A stretch of DNA of 64,000 bases, from the NCBI GenBank assembly GCA_024349245.1, contig JALDNG010000005.1, positions 21,022,501-21,086,500 on the forward strand. Direction: 5' to 3'. Below are positions 30,657 through 40,260 of this stretch, piece by piece. The DNA is from Neodontobutis hainanensis (lineage: Eukaryota; Chordata; Actinopteri; Gobiiformes; Odontobutidae). Every line of letters starts with the position of its first letter. Position 1 is the first letter of the stretch. The position numbers were made by a program, and so were the translations under genes. Below the pieces are notes generated by a model. That model was given only the letters and a program-made list of their open reading frames with translations. It made no database searches and was not told the DNA's origin.

Positions 30657-31486
30657 GTGGGCAAGACACTTAACCCATCTTGCCTCCAGTGGCTGTAACA
30701 CTGGTAATTGCATTGAAACAATATAAGTTGCTTTGGATAAAAGCGTCAGCTAAATGAATAAATGTAAATGTCTTGGAAAAAATATTTAAAAACCCTGATT
30801 ATCAAAGCATGTACTTGTTTTTGTATGATAGTATTATAGTTATAGCATGATAGTTTTTCTGCACAATCAATTCTTCTTTCCTCCATCTTCTCCTGACCCA
30901 GCATATGGGCAATAGAGCCGAGTTGGGTAAAAGTAAAGCTTTCAGCTGCACATGGGATTCTCTGCGGAACTCTGCCGGAGAGAAGATCCTCCAGCTCCGC
31001 AGCCATCCTCTGGGCATTCCTTCTGACTCCAACTTCTGCTCCCTGCTCAGTGACCTGTCTGTGGAGCAGCGCTTCGACATCAGTTATCTCGAGCTAGGTG
31101 AGCTTTTCTTTTGAGGCTTTTAACTTTTGTTTCCACTGGAACCAAATAATTTGAAATTAACTTTTTCCAGTTAAACTCATTTACAGTTGCTTCTGGTTTT
31201 AGAGTTGGCATCGTCTTGTTGTTTTTTTTTTTTTTTTTGATTAGAGATTAGGATTAAATTGGAGTAGAACTTTTCAATGGCAATCTCAGGAAACTCACTC
31301 ACTCATTGATTTATTTATTTTCCTTCAGAAGAGCGCAGCCTGAGCGGCCTGTGCCAGTGTCTGGTGGAGCTGTCCACGCAGCCCATCACAGTATGTCATG
31401 GGTTTGCACCCAACTCTGATGCTGCTCGTGCTAATGCAGCCTACAATGCTCTTCAGTACCTCAAAATCATGGCTGGAGGAAAGTGA
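26194..31486 (+). CDS. tarbp2: TARBP2, RISC-loading dsRNA-binding protein (7 coding exons)
   Basis: Coding exons 26194-26246, 28044-28364, 29299-29368, 29451-29568, 29951-30078, 30902-31097 and 31329-31486 join in frame to 347 codons; all introns are GT-AG. The family partners Dicer and Argonaute2 in pre-miRNA processing and guide loading. dsRBD1 is at about residues 27-96 ('NPGKTPISLLQEYG', 'SKKAAKHKAAEAAL'), dsRBD2 at about 142-208 ('NPVGALQELV', 'SKKLAKRNAAAKML'), and dsRBD3 at about 246-342, the Dicer-contact domain ('CTWDSLRNSAGEKI', 'ALQYLKIMAGGK'). It is TARBP2 rather than PRKRA because of 'IEQMLAVNPGKTPISLLQEY' and 'QSECNPVGALQELVVQKGWR'. Linker 1 holds an unusual acidic Val-Asp run (105-124). 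Slightly shorter than human TARBP2 (366, from memory). Confidence 0.96.
27380..27757 (-). mobile_element. tRNA-derived SINE (second family) in tarbp2 intron 1
   Basis: Typical fish repeat with 'tgggaggaagccagagtacc' and a tRNA-like head on the minus strand ('agtggttagcactcctgcct', B-box 'gagttcaaaa'). Antisense to tarbp2. It differs from the 'cttgggcaagacac' SINEs elsewhere in the window. Confidence 0.8.
28044..28364 (+). CDS. tarbp2: tarbp2 coding exon 2 (dsRBD1)
   Basis: Residues 18-125, holding all of dsRBD1 and most of linker 1. Acceptor ATCAAG, donor ACAG|GTCAGG. The upstream in-frame Met at 27964 is intronic read-through. Confidence 0.94.
28790..28985. repeat. Common teleost interspersed repeat in tarbp2 intron 2
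   Basis: Contains 'gagataatccatccacatca' and 'caggtgtggcatatcaagat', a phrase I recall as widespread in fish genomes, probably a MITE. No coding capacity. Termini not defined. Confidence 0.5.
29299..29368 (+). CDS. tarbp2: tarbp2 coding exon 3
   Basis: 70 bp: 'SPSEMKTHGTSQQSECNPVG', 'ALQ'. End of linker 1 and start of dsRBD2. Acceptor TTGCAG, donor GCAG|GTCTGA. Confidence 0.92.
29451..29568 (+). CDS. tarbp2: tarbp2 coding exon 4
   Basis: 'ELVVQKGWRLPEYTVTQESG' to 'VERFMEIG', the centre of dsRBD2. Acceptor CTTCAG, donor ATAG|GTACTT. Confidence 0.95.
29951..30078 (+). CDS. tarbp2: tarbp2 coding exon 5
   Basis: 'SGTSKKLAKRNAAAKMLSRI', then the acidic linker to 'DDTFNL'. It has the Lys-rich RNA-binding helix start of dsRBD2. 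Donor CTG|GTGAGA. Confidence 0.94.
30129..30400 (+). mobile_element. Tc1-like element end (second family) in tarbp2 intron 5
   Basis: Begins 'cagttgtgctcataagttta', the inverted terminal repeat whose complement ends the element at 57544. It continues through 'ggttgggtgaagcca' and 'ccaaatgatcctgatcaaaa' and is truncated after about 270 bp. No transposase. Confidence 0.75.
30601..30657. repeat. (TA)n microsatellite
   Basis: Imperfect TA/GTATA repeat in tarbp2 intron 5, directly abutting a SINE 3' fragment. Confidence 0.9.
30658..30775 (+). mobile_element. SINE 3' fragment
   Basis: Contains 'gggcaagacacttaacccat', 'gcctccagtggctgtaacac' and the tail 'ggataaaagcgtcagctaaa'. The head is missing and replaced by the TA microsatellite. 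Confidence 0.8.
30902..31097 (+). CDS. tarbp2: tarbp2 coding exon 6
   Basis: Residues 231-295: 'CTWDSLRNSAGEKILQLRSH' to 'FDISYLEL', first half of dsRBD3. Acceptor CCCAG, donor CTAG|GTGAGC. Confidence 0.94.
31219..31238. repeat. Poly-T run in tarbp2 intron 6
   Basis: Uninterrupted T run about 90-110 bp upstream of exon 7. It is probably not the functional polypyrimidine tract, because a proper one (TTATTTTCCTTCAG) sits next to the acceptor. Confidence 0.7.
31329..31486 (+). CDS. tarbp2: tarbp2 coding exon 7 (terminal)
   Basis: 'SLSGLCQCLVELSTQPITVC' to 'LQYLKIMAGGK' and TGA at 31484-31486. The C-terminal half of dsRBD3. Confidence 0.95.
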
Positions 31487-32337
31487 TGGCTCCTGAGATC
31501 CAGACCAGAAACTGTGGACCAGAGAGGCTAACACACTTTAGAATCTATTCCAAGAACCAGAAATACCTCAGATTTGAATGGACTGAAAATTTGACTCTTG
31601 GATTCCCCTTTTTAGTCATTCTAAATTTGATTGTTGACAATGAAGCCCACAACATTACTGTTAGTCATGTGCCAGATTTATTTCAAGTATTCAAAGTATT
31701 TTTGCTTCCAGCGCAATTCAAATACAGAAGTCTTTGGTTTATAGAAAAGACATTCTTCACTGATAGGTGTTTTATAAAAAAGCCAAAGGAGCTGAATGAA
31801 CGGTCAACTTGCTGAAAAAAGGAAAAAAAAAAACGGACTCTCCAGAAGTGATATTCATTTGGGAATATATTTGAGGACAGCCTCTGATGAGCCACTGGAG
31901 GAAATTACATTTACAATATTGTGTTTATCAATTTAGACTCAACCTTGTTTTGATGATTTCTAGTTTTCAATTCTTAATTTACCAAAAACTCTCATAATGT
32001 TTAGACTAAATGTTGGAATATAATAAGCTTTTATCTGATCTTTAATTTGTGGACACTATGAGTTTTCACTTGTCATTTGTCTTTTTAAGATTTAAATTCG
32101 AATCCAATCAAAGTTTGGGGTTATACAGAAACGTAGACCTTATTACATTGTAGAAATGACACTGCTCTTATTTATTGACTGTTCAACAAAAGCAGACATG
32201 ACAATGGTTTATTTAGTTGAGGCTTACTGAAGAAATTCAACCTTGTCATACATGCTTTGTTTTTTATCTTAAATGTTGCCGACTAACTAACATTGAGATG
32301 TTAAGTGCTATAATTTGTTTTCTGATGTATTTTGCTC

Positions 32338-32343
32338 AATAAA
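32338..32343 (+). promoter_or_regulatory. Candidate tarbp2 poly(A) signal
   Basis: AATAAA about 850 nt after the stop, followed by T/G-rich sequence. No ORF or repeat interrupts the interval, so a 3' UTR of about 0.87 kb is plausible. Confidence 0.5.
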
Positions 32344-32884
32344 TGATAACGTTTTAATAATTCTCATCAGCTCTGTCAAACAGTCTGCAGCTGTCTAAGA
32401 TCTGACCAAATGCTGTGACTCATTCCTCTTGGCTTTCTTCCTTAAAAACTTTGTGAGCAGCTTGAACATAATATTCCTGACATTTCCTTTACCCCGTGTG
32501 ATGAGCCTGCAGCTTCATGGAGCACATCTGTAATTCTGAAATTGTAGAGTAGATGATGGGGAATGATGATGATGAGATTAGACACATTGTATATTGTACA
32601 GCTGTTCATTTTTCCATCTCTTTTTCTGTGAAAATAGGCAACAAAATATGGAAATCAACAAGTCTAATATGTAAGGTATAGTATCGTCTTGTGAAATATA
32701 AACGCCTGCCCTGAAGGGGCCGTGGTCTGGATAGAAGCATATGTTGCTCTAAAATCTTTTCAGCTGATAGAGCTGCCTAGGCCACAGGCTGCAGCCCAGA
32801 GCTGGTTCCTCTCATTGGTCCACAGGACAGTGTCCTTGCAGTCTAAAAGGAATTTCACATTTTTGATTTATAGAACAGTTTTTT

Positions 32885-33178
32885 GTTGTTTCTAAGTATT
32901 TAGTCACATTCAGAATCTCAAAGTCTGCTTACTGAGCATGTTTTATTGGCTAAAGAGCATTGCTGGACGTCCTGTGAACCACTGTGGAGCAGTTACATGA
33001 AGGTCAAACCTGTGACTGACAAAGAAGAACCTTGACCAGCTTCATCTGCAGCTCCCTGAAAATAAAGTCTGCCACACTCAGGATCTGTGTTTTATAGAAA
33101 CAGCCACACTGTATCAGCTTCTACAAGTACTAATATATACTGTTCATAATGTCTCTGCACTCTTTATAAACTAGACAT
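32885..33178 (+). repeat. Interspersed repeat family C, copy 2
   Basis: Near-full copy: 'tggacgtcctgtgaaccact', 'gtggagcagttacatgaagg' and 'ctctttataaactagacatt'. It pairs in inverted orientation with 35350-35735. Confidence 0.8.
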
Positions 33179-35349
33179 TCTCTAGAGAATTTATCCCTTT
33201 AGGCGCCAAGGTTTTTTCCTGGTCTCTAGCGCCCTCATGCCAAAAAATGCCCCAAAATCATATAAAAACCTTTCTTTGACTGTTGATAATAAATAATTCT
33301 TTATAATTTATAATTAAATAATTCTTAAAAGACATCCAGTTTGGAAAAAACGTGTCTGGAGAACCTGAACAGTGACATGGCATAACGCAGTCCCCCCCCA
33401 GCTCTTGGTCGGTTGGATCACTTGACTTGTGTGTCCCTACTGACTCTCTTGGATCAAGAAGTCAGCGCTAGTTTTTTGGCTAAAATAATATAAAAACCCA
33501 AAGTGTTGAGCCCAGGGCCAGGTTACAACTTGACCTCCTCCCTGTCCTAGTATGAGTTCCATGTGCATCTGCTGCATCCACATCTGCTGCTGTGTGTACA
33601 GGCAATAGGCTATATACACCAAAAGTAGGCAAGGCAAGGCAATTTTATTTATATAGCACAATTCATACACTGGGTTGCTTTACAGAAATAAAAGACAATT
33701 TACAAGATTTAGATTTAGGAACATAAGAAAAATTAAAAGTATTTGCTTGTCTGCCTTCACACGCATATGAACATGAGTGACCTCCCATTCTTAAACTATT
33801 AGATTTAATATGATGTTGAGATGGACACGTATAACTTTTTATACTTGTTATTTGTTTATTTCGCACGCTACATTGCACCCACCTAATACCTCACCTGTTA
33901 AGCCCAGTTATAACCAGTCGGTCACTACTGACTGGACACATAGTGGAAAAGTACTTATACAGTTGCAGGGAGCACCCTTGCTGCGTGGGGCGTGGACAAA
34001 GTTTATCACTTTTGTGGTGTCGAGTTGACCTTTGACACAATTCATTGGCTGACCTTATGTTAACCCTTTAGGCGCAGGGTTCATATTTACAAATACAGAT
34101 TTTTGAGGTCCAAATTTCAAAAGGTTGTGGTTTGAAAATGACAAGCTAGAAAAATGTCAGTTATGAACTAAAGTATATGACTGAAATAATTGTATGCATC
34201 TAATTTGCATGTCATGGTTTTATAAATTGGTGGTTATGTTATTTTCAGTTCATACAGAATAATGAACAATTATAGTTTTCTTTCTATTTTTCTGTGTGTT
34301 TCTGAAAATAAATGATTAATATCAGTAACTTGTAAAGCAACATTAGTAAACTAACTTTTTATATACCATAATTAGTCAAATTTATGGAAATAGAATAATA
34401 TACAGGTGTAGGTGTTTGGTTGCAGAAGCTTAACCTGTTCTTCTCTGGTCTCTAGAGCTGTTATTGTTGCGTGACAACTCTGGGGGGAGTGAATTTTTAA
34501 AATTGTCTTTGTTTTGCCCTCAGCTTCACTTTAGAATGATGCTTTAATTAATGGAGGGGCGTGTGGCGGTCAGTGGTAGAGTGTATATTTTTGCCTCTTT
34601 ATTATCATCTTAAGAGCTATAATAACAAACCTAAGGCTATTACTAAAGCAGTTTAAAACCTGTGACAGAAAAGTATATATTTTGGATTTTAAGTAATATT
34701 TCTAGATTTATATTAGAAGTGCACTCTCATTTGTTGGCATAATTTTAACTGTTCATGAAGACAGTAAAATGCAAATAGTTGCCAGGACAGGACATTACTG
34801 TGATTAGACGAGCGACACTTCTATATTATTGACTTGAGATATGTTTGTAGTTGATGATGCTTTACTCTAAAATGCATATTTTAATCTTATTGCGGTCTTA
34901 AGGGTAAAAAAAGTTTTACATTTTAATACAGTGATTGTATTAGACTTGTCCGTGTGTTGTTCCTGTAGGAGGTGATCCAGACAAACCTGACCAGTGCTGC
35001 TGAAGACTGGACACTTGTGTCATCTGACTTTTTACACACCAGAGAATCACAAGCACTTATTTATGTGCATTAAGTAAATGCTATTCTAATGAACTATACA
35101 TTACAAAACATATTTTTACAGTAAATATTCACATGTGGTTTCACTGTTTGCACTTAATTAAAAATGAATAATGCATGTCCTCGGTGCACGTATTCTTCAC
35201 TCATGACATGTTCTTATTTAAGGCCATTTAAAGACTCAGCAGAAATTAAAGGCATATGTTAAAGGCATATTCAAGACCTGGTTGATACTACCTTAAGCAG
35301 TTAATTAGTTAAAGTAAAATTTTATAAAATCAGAATAATGTTAAATAAT
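33179..35349. other. No gene seen
   Basis: Sequence between the two inverted family C copies. It includes a 'ggcaaggcaaggcaatttta'-type fish repeat end at about 33625-33695 and two similar 'ccctttaggcgc' phrases (about 33199 and 34064). The second, preceded by TTAA, resembles a piggyBac-type end, but no matching opposite end was found. Confidence 0.45.
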
Positions 35350-35735
35350 GTAGACAATGTCTAGTTTACAAAGAGTGCAGAGCCATTATGAACAATAAAT
35401 ATTGGCACTTGTTGAAGCTGATATAGTGTGGCTGTTTCTATTAAGTGTCTAGTTCTGAAGATGAAGTATAAAACTCCTGAGGTGTGGCAGACATGAGCTT
35501 TATTTTCAGGGAGCTGCAGGTGAAGCTGGTCCAGGTTCTTCTTCGTCACACTCACAGGTTTGACACTGGTCTAATCTTCATGTAACGGCTCCACAGTGGT
35601 TCACAGGACGTCCTGCTCTTCCTCACAGGCCACACAGAGACATGAATGTTTAGCCAATAAAACAGAGAAATACATGTTTCTGCAGTAAGTAAACAGACTT
35701 TGAGTCTCTACATGTGACTAAATGCTTCTTAATTT
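35350..35735 (-). repeat. Interspersed repeat family C, copy 3 (inverted)
   Basis: Reverse complement of copy 2 over most of its length ('gtctagtttacaaagagtgc', 'ggttcacaggacgtcctgct'). Confidence 0.8.
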
Positions 35736-36487
35736 TTAAAAGTGGATCTGAGATTCGTCTAAAGCTTCATGTGTGTCCAGAGCCCACTCTTTATTTCATA
35801 AACCAGTTCATGTCTAAAGGTAAATGACAGTTCTTTCTAAATGCTGCACATTTGCTGTAGGTTTCTGGCTTTACCACTGTATGATCTAAAAGATCATTTA
35901 TACCATTATGAATCTACAATTTATTTTATGTGTTATCTGCCTTATTACAAGAATAATAACAAGGCTTTATTTTAGTCTAAAATGTGCCAAATAAAAAAAA
36001 TCTCAGATATTAATAATAATGATCTGACATTAACAGTAGGAGCTGAAATAAACTTTGTTGTAAAAATAACATGGGGTGCGGCCGGGAGGATCTCTCTGTT
36101 TATGGTGTATGTCTGTTTTTACTACAGTTATATTTCAAATAACCTATATAAATAATATATAAATAACCCAATAAGTCTGTTATTTTAAATGACTGTAAAG
36201 CATATTGTGATAATGAGGTGTCAGTAATGTAAAGGTATGCATATATCAAAAGTACAAAGATTTATTTTTCTAAAGCATGTACAAACTTTATTTACTTCTG
36301 CAATGCACTTGAGTTGCCAAGGGTTATAATGGCCCTGCACCTTCTGTTTAGTCCATTAGGCTTCATCCAGGCCTCTCCCTCTCAGCAGCTCGAGTCAGAG
36401 GGGACATGCTCGTCAGACACTTTCTAAAAATGAATTAGAGTAACTCCCGAGCCCTCGGCCATTCACAAAGAACATAAAACATTCAGA
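35736..36487. other. No gene seen
   Basis: AT-rich spacer with no ORF above 60 codons outside the region next to the coiled-coil gene. Confidence 0.5.
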
Positions 36488-36507
36488 TTTTTTTTTTTTT
36501 TTTTATT
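36488..36507 (-). terminator. AATAAA followed by an A-tract, 3' end of the coiled-coil gene
   Basis: On the minus strand AATAAA (36507-36502) runs directly into 17 consecutive A (to 36488), about 145 nt after the stop of the intronless ORF. It may be a poly(A) signal or the fossil poly(A) tail of a retrocopy. Confidence 0.5.
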
Positions 36508-36512
36508 TATGA

Positions 36513-36640
36513 AAGGGTGGGGGTGGGGTTTAGAGAGAGGGGGAGACTGGTAGAGATGGTTGGGGGTGGAGTTGGGGAGAGACTGGTAGAGATGGTTGGG
36601 GGTGGAGTTGGGGGTGGGGTGGAGCGACAGGTAGAGCTGG
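36513..36640 (+). repeat. G-rich minisatellite
   Basis: A 36-bp unit with 'gagactggtagagatggttg' plus G-runs occurs at 36543 and 36579, within a longer run of GGGGTGGGG-type sequence. Transcripts of the coiled-coil gene would carry it as C-rich 3' UTR; the plus strand could form G-quadruplexes. Confidence 0.8.
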
Positions 36641-36652
36641 TTTGGGAGTGGT

Positions 36653-38056
36653 TTATCTAAACAGATAAAACCAGTTCCACACACTCTTGGGTTTGTCCAT
36701 TAGTCTTTGCAGCTCGTCCAGCCTGTTCTCCATCTGCTGCCTCTGCTCTTCTGTCTGCCTCAGAGCGGTCTTCAGGTCTTCTGTGGTCTGGTGGACAGCT
36801 CTCTTCTCCTCCTGCCACTGGCCCTCACGTAACTCTAGCTCCTTCAAAGTCTCGTGCCATTTCGTTGACAGATTATTTTTCACTCTCTCAACAGCTTCAA
36901 GGAGAGCTTTGTATTTTTTAATGACCCTAATACAGTCATTGTGCTCAGTGTTCAGATGGGAATTCTCTTTCTGCAGCATCTGTTCAAGCTCCTTTACTTG
37001 AGCCTGGAGGACCTGCTTCTCCTCTTCCTCCTTCTTTAGCTGATCTCGATGGACGTTGTTGGCTTGGACCTGCTGGTCTTTCTGCTCCTTTAAATTCCTC
37101 CGAAGATTAGTGGAGGTACGCCTTTGCTTTTTAAGATTGTCCTGGGCCTTTTTCAGACTCTTCTTTGTCTCCTCCAGCTCCTTATTAAGGGCATTTTGCT
37201 GGGTCTGGTTCTTCTCCTTCTCCTTTTGTAACCGTTGTAGCAGTCCATGGTTGGTTTGTATCTGCTCATGGAAATTGTCTGCTGTTCTTTTAAGCACTGT
37301 TTTAGCTTCCTCCAGCTGCCTACTGACAACAGCATGCTTGGTCTCCTCCAGCAGTTTTTTCATGGCATTTATCTGGGCCTGGTTCTCCTCCTTCTCTTTG
37401 ACCAATTGTTGTTGGAGATCATCATTAGTGCGTACCTTCATCTCAAGGTCGATTTTGAGAAGTTTGTTTGTCACATTTAGCTTCATGTTGACAGAAGTCT
37501 GCTGTGCTAACTTCTCCTCCTGTTCCTTCACTGTCTGTTGCAGAGCCTCGTTGGTGTGGATCTGCTCCTGGAAATTGTCTGTTGTCCTTTTAAGCACTGT
37601 TTTAGTTTCCTCCAGCTGCCTACTAACAGCAGCATGCTTGGTCTCCTCCAGCTGTTTTTTCATGGCATTTATCTGGGCCTGGTTCTCCTCCTTCTCTTTG
37701 ACCAATTGTTGTTGGAGAAGTTTGTTTGTCACATTTAGCTCCGTGTTGACAGAAGTCTGCTGTGCTAACTTCTCCTCCTGTTCCTTCACTGTCTGTTGCA
37801 GAGCCTCGTTGGTGTGGATCTGCTCCTGGAGGTCTTTTTGTGCCTTTTCAGCAGTGGCCTTTGCTTCTTCCAGCTGCTGTTTGAGGTCCTGGTCCAGCTG
37901 GGACTCTTCAGGTGATGTGAGTCCCTGTGAGTCCACGGCTGGTGAGCAGAGCTCTGCCTCAAGGTTGAAGTCCTCATAGAGACGCTCGTCGTCTTCTGAT
38001 GTGTAGTCGGCCCAGGGCTTCATGTTGAGTTTTTTGTCGGCTGGTTTGTGCTGCAT
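36653..38056 (-). CDS. Intronless coiled-coil protein, 467 aa, function unknown
   Basis: One uninterrupted ORF from ATG at 38056 to a stop at 36653. I do not recognise a named gene. Residues 1-55 are acidic and non-helical ('YTSEDDERLYEDFNLEAEL'); residues about 56-455 are almost entirely Gln/Glu/Lys/Leu heptads, a long coiled coil; the end is short and aromatic ('SVWNWFYLFR'). A tandem duplication is plain: 78-163 and 164-263 are near copies ('EQIHTNEALQQTVKEQEEKL', 'NQAQINAMKK.LEETKHA'), the second with 14 extra residues, and a third degraded unit starts at 264. No transmembrane segment, signal peptide or catalytic motif. Database hits to golgin- or trichohyalin-like names would reflect composition. 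Conservation of the frame through 1.4 kb argues for a real gene. The plus-strand ORFs opposite it are shadows. Confidence 0.8.
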   Translation of the reverse strand: MQHKPADKKLNMKPWADYTSEDDERLYEDFNLEAELCSPAVDSQGLTSPEESQLDQDLKQQLEEAKATAEKAQKDLQEQIHTNEALQQTVKEQEEKLAQQTSVNTELNVTNKLLQQQLVKEKEENQAQINAMKKQLEETKHAAVSRQLEETKTVLKRTTDNFQEQIHTNEALQQTVKEQEEKLAQQTSVNMKLNVTNKLLKIDLEMKVRTNDDLQQQLVKEKEENQAQINAMKKLLEETKHAVVSRQLEEAKTVLKRTADNFHEQIQTNHGLLQRLQKEKEKNQTQQNALNKELEETKKSLKKAQDNLKKQRRTSTNLRRNLKEQKDQQVQANNVHRDQLKKEEEEKQVLQAQVKELEQMLQKENSHLNTEHNDCIRVIKKYKALLEAVERVKNNLSTKWHETLKELELREGQWQEEKRAVHQTTEDLKTALRQTEEQRQQMENRLDELQRLMDKPKSVWNWFYLFR

Positions 38057-38132
38057 GCGTCTCCGTCAAAGTCTGAATGGTTATGATTGACCCTTCCAGG
38101 TTAGTTCTACTTGAAGGAAATTCTCTGCCTCG

Positions 38133-38188
38133 TGACATCACACTCGATGACATCACACTCGATGACATCACGGGGGCATTCAGCCAAT
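38133..38188 (-). promoter_or_regulatory. Three evenly spaced TGACATCA motifs plus CCAAT box
   Basis: TGACATCA occurs at 38133, 38148 and 38163, exactly 15 bp apart within a tandem 'tgacatcacactcga' repeat, 77-115 bp upstream of the coiled-coil start codon. It is one base from the ATF/CREB site TGACGTCA. A CCAAT box follows at 38184-38188 (plus strand). The layout fits a proximal promoter; binding is inference. Confidence 0.5.
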
Positions 38189-38469
38189 GTTCTGTTGCTA
38201 TGGTTACGTTTGTTTTTAGATTTTTGTATTGGTCCATCATTAATATTGTGAATTTAAAATGACTTTTCTGTTTTACAGTGTATCTGACCTGTACACAGTA
38301 AAACAAAAACGCTTTCAGCCCAGGAATTTTATGTCTTAGACCAGCCCTTACCGAGTCTTTAACTGAAAATCAGTTCAATGAGTAAAATAACAGAAGGTAA
38401 AATAACTGTAAAAAAAAACAAGTAAACAGCATTACATGGCAGCTGTAGATACATCTGTGAATGTATAGA

Positions 38470-38665
38470 CCTTAATACAGCACTATATATTGTACTAAAG
38501 TAAAAGAATCTTACAAATACAGTAAAAACCCCAAAACAATAGTTTTCTACAACATTTAGGTCAGAGCTGTTGAGGCTGAGCAGCTCATTCACCAAGAGCC
38601 AAAGTAAAAGCAAAAAGCAAAAGTCACCAAAAGAAGGATGTTAGAGTGTAGTCCGACACAAGTAA
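38470..38665. repeat. Interspersed repeat (partner at 60285-60440)
   Basis: Shares 'agtaaaagaatcttacaaat', 'acaatag.t.tctaca' and 'caaaagtcaccaaaagaa' with 60285-60440 in the same orientation. Class unknown. Confidence 0.7.
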
Positions 38666-38699
38666 GGACAGCAGCGTAAGCTATTTGGAAAATATAATT

Positions 38700-39040
38700 G
38701 GGCGGCAGTGGCTCATTGGTAGAGCGGCCGTCCTTCAACCGGAAGGTAGTAGGTTCGATTCCCGCTCTCCCCACAGTTCATACTGTCGTTGTGTCCTTGG
38801 GCAAGATACTTAACCCACCTTGCTCCCAGTGTCCGTAGCACTGGTGTATGAATGTGTGTGACTGTGGAGGTGTGTTTGGTGGTGGTAGGAGAAGGTTGAG
38901 CACCGTTTGTGTGGCAGCCCCCCTCTCTGTCTGCCCCAGGAGTGAATGTGTGTGAAAGGGGTGAGTGGAAGCAGGATGTAAAGCGCTTTGGGTGCCCGAG
39001 AAGGGTGCAGGAGAGCGCTATATAAATGCATGCCATTTAC
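38700..39040 (+). mobile_element. Full-length tRNA-derived SINE
   Basis: The most complete copy here: A-box-like 'tggctcattggtagagcgg', B-box 'ggttcgattcc', central 'gtccttgggcaagatactta', then 'ctgtctgccccaggagtg' and the 3' 'gcgctatataaatgca'. It would have been transcribed by RNA polymerase III. Confidence 0.88.
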
Positions 39041-39734
39041 CATAATGAGCTGAGCTACCAGTTACTCTACGTTAAATGAAACTTCACTACACTATAGTCT
39101 ACCCATAGTCCTGGTCTGGTCTTGGTCTGGCCAAATAATCCACCAGTACACGTCCTTTCCAATTCATTAGTGGTTAATGTCATAAATGCAACGGTGAATG
39201 TCATTGTAGATTTATGCAAATGAGCAACGCGGCTTAGTTTTTGTTTCTCACAAATGTTAACAAATGTGCACAAAGCAAGGTTTTACTGCAGTGAACATTA
39301 ACAGAGAACAATAAAAGTCAGGTAAAAGACGCTGTGGCTCTAGAGCAGTGTCTTTTATAAACTGGTTTATGCAGATATTGATAAAAGATGCAGACCTACG
39401 GCTACAGACCTTCTGGTAATGTATGTTCCTCAGGAAAAATGTTTTTGTAACTACAGTAAAATGTAGCTTGGGCGGACGCTACTGCACTACCTAAAAAACA
39501 AAAGAGCATCACTACCTAAAAAACGATTTGATTCTGAAAACAGCAATGCTACCACGTTACGCAAGACGACATAGCAAAATGAAGACAGTTGATTGGTCAG
39601 TTTTTAATCCACTTATCAACCTGAGGCCCTGAGAGAGAACACTCCCCCCCTCGCTCCCCAGCTCCAGCTCCAGTTAGAAGTCACAGATTGTCTATCAGAC
39701 AAATCTGATTCAAATCCCCTGCAAACAGATAATG

Positions 39735-40260
39735 TCAGGTCCTGCTCAAACAGACTTGAAACTTGTAGTGTTCAATGTCAGGTCTTCTATTTTATATGTA
39801 GATAGTTCTTTACAAACCACCCCAACAATGTCCAACTTTAATTGAGTTACTAAAATGCTTTTGGTTATCTGCACAGAATTTAAACAAGTAGTCATATCTG
39901 GTGATTTTAATGTGCATGTAGATAATGTTTGTGACAGGAATGCCAAAGAACTTTCTATTATTCTTGATACTTTCATGTTAATGAGTCGACCCATAACAGA
40001 GGTCACACTCTGGACCTGGTCATCACCAATCGTGTTCATAATTCAGCTGTCACTGTCCATATTTCCAAACGCTGCTGCTGGACCTACAGTTGTATGTAGG
40101 TTATACACTGGAACAACCTCTCAGATTAAATAAAACAAGCATCAACTTTAACAATATATAAGGGGAGGTTAAAAACCTTCCTCTTCATCTCTGCCTACAT
40201 TAAAACTTAAAGTGTTTTTTATCTGCACTCGCCGAACAAGTCACACACGCACTCTGACTC
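39735..40260 (+). mobile_element. LINE endonuclease fragment (L2-like)
   Basis: Encodes 'QVVISGDFNVHVDNVCDRNA', the GDFN core of an apurinic-type endonuclease of non-LTR elements, followed by 'HTLDLV'-like sequence in another frame. It ends in LINE-tail-like sequence. Frameshifted and truncated. Confidence 0.65.

Noticed and set aside
34059..34130. piggyBac end (TTAACCCTTTAGGCGC)
   Set aside because: No matching inverted end with a TTAA duplication was found, and the similar phrase at 33199 has the same orientation.
37056..37979. 307-codon plus-strand ORF opposite the coiled-coil gene
   Set aside because: It is the antisense shadow of the Glu/Lys/Gln-rich coding frame (Ser/Phe/Cys-rich translation with no domain), and codon logic favours the minus-strand frame.
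38724..38780. Possible tRNA gene
   Set aside because: A-box and B-box are present, but the sequence does not close into a proper cloverleaf and it heads a SINE found many times in the window.
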